Origin: Actinomycetes bacterium
GTDB lineage: Bacteria > Actinomycetota > Acidimicrobiia > Acidimicrobiales > Bog-793
Assembly (NCBI GenBank): GCA_021821585.1
Contig: JAKACF010000078.1
Coordinates: 1-11,096 of the forward strand
DNA length: 11,096 nucleotides
Reading direction: 5' to 3'
The position numbers were made by a program, and so were the translations under genes. Every line of letters begins with the position of its first letter. Within the stretch, counting starts at the first letter, position 1. Below are positions 1-6,785 of this stretch, one piece after another. The notes beneath the pieces are model-generated. The model was not told the DNA's origin and did no database searches. It saw only the letters and a list, made by a program, of their open reading frames with translations.

Positions 1-857
1 CGCTGGAAGGCCACGATGTTCGACTCCTCGGGTAGGTACTCCGCCAGCTGCTCGTCGAGCAGCCACGACATGCACGTCGCCACCCTGCGCTGGTCGACCG
101 TGAAGAAGCGGGAGAAGAAGTCGCCCGCCATCTGGAGCGAGGCCTGCACCGAGTCCGGCGTGAGGGACGAGCCCTCCGGGATGTGGACCCCAAGGCAGGG
201 GTCCCCCGGCCGGAAGCCGGGCCCCCGCTCGTTCGCCTCCTCCTCGGGGTACCACAGCGGGCTCTCGCCGCCCCCGAGCGTGAAGCGGTTGTACTGCAGC
301 CGGCCGAGGTCGACGATCTCGCCCCGCAGGCAGAGCGTCATCCACCAGGCGGCGTCGATGCCGGTCGAGTGGTGGACCCGGCGGTGGATCCCCATGTGCC
401 GGGCGAGGTCCCTCATCGAGGCGAGGGCGATCTCCTCGGGCACGCCGAGGGCGGAGAAGTAGGCGAGCGTCGAGGGCATGACCGCCAGGGCGACGTGGAG
501 GAAGTGGCAGCGATGGGCGGCGTCGTACTGGTTCCCCTCGAACGACGGCCAGGAGCCCCGGGGGGCGTCGGGCTCGCCCATGTGGCGCAGCAGGCGGTGG
601 ACGTCGCGCTCCAGGCACCACCACCAGGCCGGGTCCCGCTCTCTTCGCGGCAGGGTGGCGAGCACGTCGGCGGCGTCCTGCTCGGGAACCCCGAGCAGCT
701 CGAGCCGCTCCCCGGCCGCCTCGCGGTCGAGGTCCACCGGCCCGATGTCGTCCTGGTCGATCGCCTCGAGCTCTCTCAGCCAGTACCAGGGACCCGTCCC
801 CTCGACCACCCTGAGGGCGGCGGCGACGCGGCCGGCGTCGAGCAGGACGTCGGTCAC
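1..857 (-). CDS. Acyltransferase-like protein (NAT_N/GNAT_C type), 3' end beyond the window
   Basis: The visible part is 285 codons, open at the left edge, so the C-terminus is missing. It starts with GTG at 857-855, which overlaps the GH20 stop as GTGA; there is no Shine-Dalgarno sequence, so translation is probably coupled. The N-terminal half is helical and Trp-rich (WWW at 78-80). The second half carries the pattern I associate with the GNAT-like C-terminal domain of proteins named 'acyltransferase domain-containing' (formerly DUF5596): GRLQYNRF at 185-192, GDPCLGVHIPEG at 218-229, a Ser/Leu/Ala-rich helix leading to DFFSRFF at 246-252, CMSWLLDEQLAEYLP at 262-276, and ESNIVAFQ up to the edge. 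No signal peptide or membrane segment is visible, so it is likely cytoplasmic. The activity and substrate of this family are, to my knowledge, not established. Its position directly after an N-acetylhexosaminidase suggests a role on an amino sugar or a glycan fragment, which is only inference. Family assignment is fairly sure; function is not. Confidence 0.78.
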   Translation of the reverse strand, partial: MTDVLLDAGRVAAALRVVEGTGPWYWLRELEAIDQDDIGPVDLDREAAGERLELLGVPEQDAADVLATLPRRERDPAWWWCLERDVHRLLRHMGEPDAPRGSWPSFEGNQYDAAHRCHFLHVALAVMPSTLAYFSALGVPEEIALASMRDLARHMGIHRRVHHSTGIDAAWWMTLCLRGEIVDLGRLQYNRFTLGGGESPLWYPEEEANERGPGFRPGDPCLGVHIPEGSSLTPDSVQASLQMAGDFFSRFFTVDQRRVATCMSWLLDEQLAEYLPEESNIVAFQ

Positions 858-2542
858 GGCCGGCCCGGCGACGGCGCCTCCCCGGCCGGCTCGAGAGGGG
901 ACGCCAGGTGCTCCATCCGGGGGCCCGTCCAGGTGCGGGCCTGCCCCGGCGTCGGTCCCTCGAGCGGCCGGTAGTTGACCCCGAGGGCGGACAGCCTCGT
1001 GAGGTGCACCCTGAGGCGGCGCTCGAACTCCGAGAAGCCGGCGCCGCTCCGGCGCGACCAGGCCATCTCGGCGAAGGCGGACAGCCTCGGGAAGTACTGG
1101 TACTCGGCCCGCTCCGGGGTCGGCACGTACTCGGTCCACAGCTGGCACTGGGTCCCGAGCACGTGGTGGCGCCGGTCGGGCGGGATGGCGTCGGGGACGG
1201 GCTCGTAGCCCCACACCCGCTCGACGCTCGTCGCCGGTCGGATCGCGACCGGCTCGGCGGGGTCGTCGGCGTAGGCCCAGTCGAGATAGAGCCACTCCTG
1301 GGGGCACATGACCACATCGTGCCCGGCGGCGGCCGCTTCGATGCCTCCCTGCTCCCCCCGCCACGACATGACGAGGGCGCCGGGCGGCGCTCCGCCCTCG
1401 AGGATCTCGTCCCAGCCGACGAGCATCCGCCCGCGGCGCTCGAGGTGCTCGGCGATCCGGGCGGTGAACCAGCCCTGCAGCTCCCGCTCCGAGGTGAGGT
1501 TGTGCTCGGCCATGAGGGCGGCCGCCCGCGGGCTCGCCTCCCACTCCTTGGTCGGGCACTCGTCCCCGCCGACGTGGAAGTAGCTCCCCGGGAACAGCTC
1601 GGCCACCTCGTCGATGACGTCGCAGCAGAACTGGATCGTCGACTCCTCGAGGTTCAAGACGTGGTCGGAGATCCCCCACTCGGTGAGGACCTCGACCGGC
1701 TCGTCGGTGTTGCCGAGCTCGGGGTAGGCGGCGATCGCCGCCACCATGTGGCCCGGCATGTCGACCTCGGGCAGGACGGTCACGTGGCGCTCGGCGGCGA
1801 AGGCGACGATCTCCTCGAGGTCCTCTCTCGAGTAGAAGCCGCCGTGCGGGGTGGCGTCGAAGACGCCGTCGTCGCGGTGGCCGACGGGCGACTCCCTCCG
1901 CCAGGCGCCCACCTCGATGAGGCGGGGGTACTTCGCCACGGGCACCCGCCAGCCCTGGTCCTCGGTGAGGTGGAGGTGGACGACGTTGCACTTGTGCATG
2001 GCGGCGAGGTCGATCAGCTTCATGACGAAGCCCTTCGGCATGAAGTGGCGGCAGACGTCGAGGTGGACGCCCCGCCAGCTGAAGCGGGGGGCGTCCTCGA
2101 TCTCCACCGGCTCGAGGAGCATCTCGTCCGCCCGGCCGCCAGGCGGCGCCGTGCGGTAGGCGTGGGCGGGGAGCAGCTGGCGGAGGGTCTGCAGCCCGTA
2201 GAAGGCCCCGGCCGGCTCCGCGGCGGTGACGACGGCCCGGCCGCCCGAGACGACGAGCTCGTAGGCCTCTCCGGCGGCTCTCTCGGGAGCCTCGGCGGCA
2301 CAGGCCACCGCCCGGCGCCGGAGCTCGAGGACGCCCCCTTGCTCCTCCCCGGCCACCTCGGTCGTGTGGACGTCCCAGCCCCCGGCCGCTTCGAGCTCGC
2401 GGCGGAACCAGCGGGCGACGGCGCGGAACGAGGGGTCGTGGGCGATCGTCATCCCGTCGGCGAACCTGGCCGCGGCGCCGGTCCCCCGCCGGAGCCGGAG
2501 CGGGCGGGGGAGGAGAGCCGGGGCGTCCTCCTCCCAGCTCAT
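854..2542 (-). CDS. GH20 beta-N-acetylhexosaminidase, cytoplasmic
   Basis: This 562-residue protein is predicted to remove terminal beta-linked GlcNAc or GalNAc from short glycans by substrate-assisted retaining catalysis. The N-terminal alpha/beta domain (about 1-150) ends in GAFYGLQTLRQLL (112-124). The GH20 barrel begins at SWRGVHLDVCRHF (155-167, with the substrate-binding Arg157). It continues with HLHLTEDQGWR (189-199), PEVDMPGH (258-265) and the catalytic pair D327-E328 in HVGGDE. VGWDE (375-379), MSWRG (392-396) and QLWTEYV (467-473) match active-site tryptophan and tyrosine elements of the family. The N-terminus is hydrophilic with no signal peptide, so the enzyme should act on imported sugar inside the cell. 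The ATG at 2542 overlaps the stop of the upstream ATPase as ATGA. The same frame stays open for almost 400 codons upstream, but that part lies inside the ATPase gene and does not resemble protein. Which HexNAc linkage it prefers cannot be read from the sequence. Confidence 0.95.
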   Translation of the reverse strand: MSWEEDAPALLPRPLRLRRGTGAAARFADGMTIAHDPSFRAVARWFRRELEAAGGWDVHTTEVAGEEQGGVLELRRRAVACAAEAPERAAGEAYELVVSGGRAVVTAAEPAGAFYGLQTLRQLLPAHAYRTAPPGGRADEMLLEPVEIEDAPRFSWRGVHLDVCRHFMPKGFVMKLIDLAAMHKCNVVHLHLTEDQGWRVPVAKYPRLIEVGAWRRESPVGHRDDGVFDATPHGGFYSREDLEEIVAFAAERHVTVLPEVDMPGHMVAAIAAYPELGNTDEPVEVLTEWGISDHVLNLEESTIQFCCDVIDEVAELFPGSYFHVGGDECPTKEWEASPRAAALMAEHNLTSERELQGWFTARIAEHLERRGRMLVGWDEILEGGAPPGALVMSWRGEQGGIEAAAAGHDVVMCPQEWLYLDWAYADDPAEPVAIRPATSVERVWGYEPVPDAIPPDRRHHVLGTQCQLWTEYVPTPERAEYQYFPRLSAFAEMAWSRRSGAGFSEFERRLRVHLTRLSALGVNYRPLEGPTPGQARTWTGPRMEHLASPLEPAGEAPSPGRP

Positions 2543-4656
2543 CGCCCCGCCCCCAGTCCGGTGATCGGGACCGGCACCGGCTCGCCGGCGGCCTCCATCT
2601 GGGCGACGTGGCAGGCCGCCCGTTGGCGGGGCGCCACCTCGCCGAGGCTCGGCGTGGTCGTGCGGCACCGGTCGATGGCGTACGAGCAGCGCGGCTCGAA
2701 GCGGCAGCCGGGCTTCGGGTCGACCACCTTCGGCGGCTCTCCGGCGTCCGTCGGCGCCAGCGTCTCGACGGGCGCGTGCGGGTCCGGCGCCGCCTCGAGG
2801 AGGAGCTTGGTGTAGGGGTGGCGGGGCGCGTGCATGAGCTGTTCTGCAGGTCCTTCCTCGACGAGATGGCCGGCGTACATGACGAGCACCCGGTCGGCCA
2901 CGTACCGGGCGGAGGCGAGGTCGTGGGTGATGTAGAGGAACGAGACGCCCTCCTCGGCCCGGAGCTTCGCCATCAAGTTGAGCAGGCCGACGCGGATGGA
3001 GACGTCGAGCATGGAGACCGGCTCGTCGGCGAGGATGAGCTTCGGACGGAGAGCGAGCGCCTGGGCGAAGCCGAGGCGCTGGCGCTGGCCGCCGGAGAGC
3101 TCGTAGGGGTACTTGGCGAGCATCGCCTCCGCCGGCGTGAGCCCGACGGCCTGCATCACCCGGCGGGCCTCGGCCCGCCGGCCGGCCCGGTCCAGGTCCT
3201 TGCGGTGGAGCACCATCGCCCGCACGATGCCGTGGGAGACCTTGAAGGCCGGGTTGATCGAGCTGTAGGGGTCCTGGAAGACCATCGGCACCCCGCCCCG
3301 GTAGGCGAGGCGGTCGCGCCGGCGGCGGATGGACGACAGCGGGCGGCCGGCGAAGGTGACCTCCCCCGCCGTCGGCTCGTAGACCATGGCGAGCAGGCGG
3401 GCGACGGTGCTCTTGCCGCTCCCGCTCTCGCCGACGAGGGCGACGATCTCCCGCTCGCCGATGGCGAAGCTGACATCGTCGACGGCGTGAAGCGCCCGCT
3501 TGGAGACGACGCCGCCGAGGCCGAAGTGCCGGGTGAGCCCCTTCACCTCGAGGAGCGGGGCGGCGCCCTCCCCGGCCCGTGCCGGCGAGCCGGCGAGCGC
3601 GTCCTCGGGCGGGGCGTCCCGCGAGCTTCGGCCGGCGAGACTCCCCTCCCCGCCGCCGGCGTCCCGGTAGAGCAGGCAGCGGACGAGGGCGTCGCCCCGC
3701 TCGTAGAGCGCCGGCCGGGTCGTGGCGCACTCGGCCATGGCATCGGCGCAGCGGGGCTCGAAGCGGCAGCCCGGCGGCGGCGAGGCGAGGTTGGGGGGGG
3801 AGCCGGCGATCCCCGTCAGGGGGACCTTCTCGCCCCGGATGGAGGGGAATGCCTCGAGCAGCCCGCGGGAGTACGGGTGCAGCGGCCGGCCGAAGACCTC
3901 GGCCGTCCTCCCGAGCTCGGCCAGCTCGCCGGCGTACATGACCATGAGGCGGTCGGAGAACTGCCGGATGAGCGAGACGTCGTGGGTGACGAAGATCACG
4001 GCGAAGCCGAGGCGCTCCTGCAGCTCTTTGATCTGGCGCATGAGCGAGCGCTGGGCGACGACGTCGAGGGCGGAGGTCGGCTCGTCCATGATGACGAGTT
4101 GGGGGGTGAACAGCAGCGCCATGGCGATCATGGAGCGCTGGCGCATCCCGCCCGACAGCTGGTGGGGGTAGCTGTTCAGGTGGACGGGGTCGATCGAGAC
4201 GAGCCGGAGCACCTCGGCCGAGCGCTCGGCGATCTCGCCGTCGGACATGTCCGAGTGCGCCCGGCAGGCGTCCCGCATCTGCTCGGCGACCGTCATGACC
4301 GGGTTGAGGGCGTTCATGGCGCTCTGCATGACGACCGAGTAGTCCCGCCAGCGGATGTGGCGGAGCCGCTTCTCGCTCAGGTCGACCATCTCCTGGCCGC
4401 GGAACGAGACGCTCCCCCCGACGATGCCCGCCGGCGGGCTGAGCAGCTGGGCGATGGCGAACAGCAGCGTCGACTTGCCGCAGCCCGACTCCCCGACGAC
4501 GGCGAGGAACTCCCCGGAGCCGAGGTCGAGGTCGACGTGGTCGACGGCGACGACGGGCCCGGCGTCGGTGGCATAGGCGACCGTCAGCTGGCGGACCTCG
4601 AGCAGCCGGCCGGCGGCGGCGGGGGTGAGGAGGGGGGAGGCCGTCGCCTCAGCCAT
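2539..4656 (-). CDS. Fused double ATPase of an oligopeptide/dipeptide-type ABC importer (DppD-DppF fusion)
   Basis: One 705-residue protein holds both nucleotide-binding domains that are usually two subunits (OppD/DppD and OppF/DppF). The first half has Walker A GESGCGKS at 55-62, Q-loop Q111, signature LSGGMRQR at 167-174, Walker B LVIMDE at 187-192 and H-loop H225. The second has Walker A GESGSGKS at 409-416, Q-loop Q461, signature LSGGQRQR at 520-527, Walker B LILADE at 540-545 and H578, with the DppF-like PVSMLDVS after Walker B. Each half ends in the family's C-terminal extension with PGCRFEPRC (295-303 and 649-657) and further cysteines (C310, C327; C664, C682). In some relatives such a four-cysteine set binds an iron-sulphur cluster. 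A Pro/Ala/Gly-rich linker (about 330-366) joins the halves. Both sites look intact, so this should be a working heterodimer in one chain that powers the two permeases next to it. The ATG at 4656 has AAGGAG five bases upstream and overlaps the preceding permease by 8 nt. Confidence 0.95.
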   Translation of the reverse strand: MAEATASPLLTPAAAGRLLEVRQLTVAYATDAGPVVAVDHVDLDLGSGEFLAVVGESGCGKSTLLFAIAQLLSPPAGIVGGSVSFRGQEMVDLSEKRLRHIRWRDYSVVMQSAMNALNPVMTVAEQMRDACRAHSDMSDGEIAERSAEVLRLVSIDPVHLNSYPHQLSGGMRQRSMIAMALLFTPQLVIMDEPTSALDVVAQRSLMRQIKELQERLGFAVIFVTHDVSLIRQFSDRLMVMYAGELAELGRTAEVFGRPLHPYSRGLLEAFPSIRGEKVPLTGIAGSPPNLASPPPGCRFEPRCADAMAECATTRPALYERGDALVRCLLYRDAGGGEGSLAGRSSRDAPPEDALAGSPARAGEGAAPLLEVKGLTRHFGLGGVVSKRALHAVDDVSFAIGEREIVALVGESGSGKSTVARLLAMVYEPTAGEVTFAGRPLSSIRRRRDRLAYRGGVPMVFQDPYSSINPAFKVSHGIVRAMVLHRKDLDRAGRRAEARRVMQAVGLTPAEAMLAKYPYELSGGQRQRLGFAQALALRPKLILADEPVSMLDVSIRVGLLNLMAKLRAEEGVSFLYITHDLASARYVADRVLVMYAGHLVEEGPAEQLMHAPRHPYTKLLLEAAPDPHAPVETLAPTDAGEPPKVVDPKPGCRFEPRCSYAIDRCRTTTPSLGEVAPRQRAACHVAQMEAAGEPVPVPITGLGAGR

Positions 4657-5746
4657 CGCTGCTCCTTTGCTCGTGGCGCCCGGCGCCGTCGCGTGGCGCG
4701 AGGGCGGCGAGGGAGAGGTCGGGCTCGGGGACGAAGGGCGCCCTCCCGATCCGGCGCACGGGCCGGAGGGCGGGGTTCGAGATCTCGTCGAAGGCGTAGT
4801 TCATGAGGGCGAAGCCGGCCCCGAGGAGGGCGACGAAGACGCCGGGCATGATGGCCCACAACGGCATGCCGGCGCTGAGGGCCTCGTTGTTCTGGGCCCA
4901 GTAGAGCATCGTCCCCCAGCTCATGGCGTTCGGGTTGCCGAGGCCGACGAACTGCAGCCCGGCGGCGGTCAGCACGGCGTAGACCGCCGAGCCGAGGAAG
5001 GTGGCGACGATGAGAGAGGTGAGCGTCGGCATGATCTCGGTGAGGATGATGTAGCTGCTCCTCTCCCCCCGCACCCGCGCCGCCTCGAGGAAGTCCCGCT
5101 TGCGCAGCGAGAGGACCTGGGAGCGCAGCTGGCGGGCGCCGTAGGACCAGCCGAGTGCGCCGAGCACGATGATGATGTCGAGCGTCCCGGCGCCCTTCAG
5201 GTAGGCGGCGATCACGATGATGAGCGGGAAGACCGGGATGACGAGCAGGACGTCGGTGACGAGCGAGAGGACCCCGTCCGCCACCCCGCCGAGGTACGCC
5301 GAGGAGACCCCGATCAGGACCGAGAGCACCGTGGCGAGGCCACCGGCGGCGAAGGCGATGATGAGCGACTGGCGGGTGCCCCAGATGAGCTGGGAGTAGA
5401 CGTCCTGGCCCTGGGAGGTCGTCCCGAGCCAGTGGGCTCCCGAGGGGGCGAGCCCGGGCGAGAAGGCGAGGGCGTTCGGGTTGTAGGGGGCGATCTGGCC
5501 GGGGAAGACGGCGAGGACGAGGAAGAACAGCAGGATGAGGGCGCCGGCCGTCGCCTTGCGGTTGTGGCGGACGGCGGCGACGAGCTTGAAGCCCGACCGG
5601 CCCGCCGCGCGGCGGCTCGAGGACGGCGGGGCGCTCGCCGGGCGGGCCCCCGGTGCGAGGAGCGCCGTGGCGGCAGGCGCGGGCGCGCCGGGGCCGCGAA
5701 GCGCGGCGGCCTCGGGGGCGTCGTCGATCGGTCGGTCGGTGGCCAT
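4649..5746 (-). CDS. ABC importer permease, OppC/DppC type
   Basis: This 365-residue inner-membrane protein forms half of the translocation channel. After a Pro/Ala-rich cytoplasmic tail of about 60 residues, longer than usual, come a first helix (about 66-83), the OppC_N-type loop PYNPNALAFSPG (87-98) and HWLGTTSQGQDVYSQLIWG (105-123), and then five more hydrophobic segments (about 125-150, 157-182, 188-205, 240-262, 294-315). The cytoplasmic coupling loop EAARVRGERSSYIILTEIMP (221-240) is the EAA motif that docks on the ATPase. AAGLQFVGLGNPNAMSWGTM (261-280) is typical of DppC-type proteins. The start at 5746 lies 4 nt after the stop of the OppB-type gene and has only a weak AGGG upstream, so translation is probably coupled. 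Substrate is set by the binding protein, and the family name 'dipeptide' should not be taken as evidence for peptides here. Confidence 0.94.
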   Translation of the reverse strand: MATDRPIDDAPEAAALRGPGAPAPAATALLAPGARPASAPPSSSRRAAGRSGFKLVAAVRHNRKATAGALILLFFLVLAVFPGQIAPYNPNALAFSPGLAPSGAHWLGTTSQGQDVYSQLIWGTRQSLIIAFAAGGLATVLSVLIGVSSAYLGGVADGVLSLVTDVLLVIPVFPLIIVIAAYLKGAGTLDIIIVLGALGWSYGARQLRSQVLSLRKRDFLEAARVRGERSSYIILTEIMPTLTSLIVATFLGSAVYAVLTAAGLQFVGLGNPNAMSWGTMLYWAQNNEALSAGMPLWAIMPGVFVALLGAGFALMNYAFDEISNPALRPVRRIGRAPFVPEPDLSLAALAPRDGAGRHEQRSSDG

Positions 5747-5750
5747 CGCC

Positions 5751-6737
5751 CTAACCGGCCTCCCGCGTCCGCGGGTCGAGCACGGCGGTGATGACGTCGG
5801 CCGCCAGCACGCTCACGAGCACGGCGACGGTGATGAGCAGGAAGAGCGCCTGCATGAGCGGGTAGTCGTGGCCGTTGACGGCGTCGAGGAGCATGTAGCC
5901 GACCCCGGGGTAGTTGAAGACGTACTCGACGAGGATGGCGCCCGAGACGACGAAGCCGAGCGACATGGCGAAGCCCGTCAGGTTCGGCAGGATGGCGTTG
6001 CGCCCGGCGTACTGCCACATGACCCGCCACGGCCGCAGTCCCTTCGCCCTCGCCATGCGGACGTAGTCCTCGGCGAGCACCGTCACCACGTTGTTGCGCA
6101 TCGTGAGGATCCAACCGCCGATCGAGGTGATGAGGATCGTGGCCGCCGGCAGGATGGCGTGCTGGAGGACGTCGCCGATGTAGTGCAGGTCGAAGCCGGG
6201 GCTGTCGTTGTAGAAGTTGTAGGCGCTGTGGTTCGGGAGCACGCCGAGGCGGATGGCGAAGATGTAGATGGCGAGCAGCCCGATCCAGAAGTAGGGGAAG
6301 GCCGAGGTGATCACGAAGATCGGCGGCAGGGCGCTGTCGAGCCAGCTGCCCCGCTTCCAGGCGCTGACGAGGCCGATCAGGGTGCCGGCGACGAAGGCGA
6401 CGATCGTCGTCACCCCGACCAGCCCGAGGGTCCACGGCAGGGCGTCGAAGACCATCTTGTTCACCGACGTCCCGAAGCTGGTGGTGATCGAGATGCCGAA
6501 GTTGAAGGTGAGCACGTGCCCCCAGTACTGGAAGTACTGGGCGACGAAGCCCTGGTGGCCGGAGCCCCCGAGCAGGACCGTGAGGGCCTTGATCGCCTGC
6601 GGCCCGAGGTGGGGGTGCTCGGCGAGGAGGGCCTGCACCGGGCTCCCGGGCATGAGGCGTGGGATGAGGAAGTTGAAGCTCACCGCCGCCCACAACGTGA
6701 CGACGAAGAACCCCAACCGCCGAAGGACGAACCTCAT
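5751..6737 (-). CDS. ABC importer permease, OppB/DppB type
   Basis: This 328-residue membrane protein is the partner channel subunit of the OppC-type permease that follows it. The N-terminus, RFVLRRLGFFVVTLWAAVSF (2-21), is the standard basic first helix of OppB/DppB proteins and is followed by IPRLMPGSP (25-33). Further hydrophobic segments lie at about 103-125, 136-164, 192-212, 252-272 and 293-318. The EAA coupling loop spans EDYVRMARAKGLRPW (223-237) through RNAILP (246-251). FNYPGVGYMLLDAV (274-287) and the terminal DPRTR (321-325) are family hallmarks. The ATG at 6737 is supported by a strong AAGGAGG seven bases upstream. The gene is separated from the binding-protein gene by 48 nt, the longest gap within the leftward unit, and a GC-rich hairpin sits in that gap. 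Confidence 0.95.
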   Translation of the reverse strand: MRFVLRRLGFFVVTLWAAVSFNFLIPRLMPGSPVQALLAEHPHLGPQAIKALTVLLGGSGHQGFVAQYFQYWGHVLTFNFGISITTSFGTSVNKMVFDALPWTLGLVGVTTIVAFVAGTLIGLVSAWKRGSWLDSALPPIFVITSAFPYFWIGLLAIYIFAIRLGVLPNHSAYNFYNDSPGFDLHYIGDVLQHAILPAATILITSIGGWILTMRNNVVTVLAEDYVRMARAKGLRPWRVMWQYAGRNAILPNLTGFAMSLGFVVSGAILVEYVFNYPGVGYMLLDAVNGHDYPLMQALFLLITVAVLVSVLAADVITAVLDPRTREAG

Positions 6738-6785
6738 CCCTGCGCCTCCTTGCCCGGGCGACCCGGCACCGGCCCTACCTCCGCC
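6738..6785 (-). promoter_or_regulatory. 48-nt intercistronic spacer with hairpin and strong ribosome binding site
   Basis: This spacer lies between the solute-binding protein gene and the first permease gene. On the transcribed strand, bases 6768-6751 read TGCCGGG-TCG-CCCGGGCA, a seven-pair GC stem with one bulged G and a 3-nt loop. The AAGGAGG ribosome binding site (6751-6745) directly abuts the stem, sharing its last base. No run of T follows, so it is not a standard intrinsic terminator. Hairpins at this junction are known to protect the binding-protein message and lower permease expression in other ABC importers; that role here is inference. Confidence 0.5.

Noticed and set aside
908..2815. 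Long + strand open frame opposite the GH20 gene
   Set aside because: The minus-strand GH20 has catalytic motifs throughout; the + frame shows none and has shadow-like composition.
2543..3730. Upstream extension of the GH20 frame that would give a 958-residue fusion
   Set aside because: The added part is antisense-like Arg/Pro/Ala-rich translation inside the ATPase gene. The ATG at 2542 in an ATGA overlap is the natural start.
2608..4806. Long + strand open frame opposite the fused ATPase
   Set aside because: The composition is biased and motif-free, and the minus strand encodes two complete ATPase domains with all motifs.
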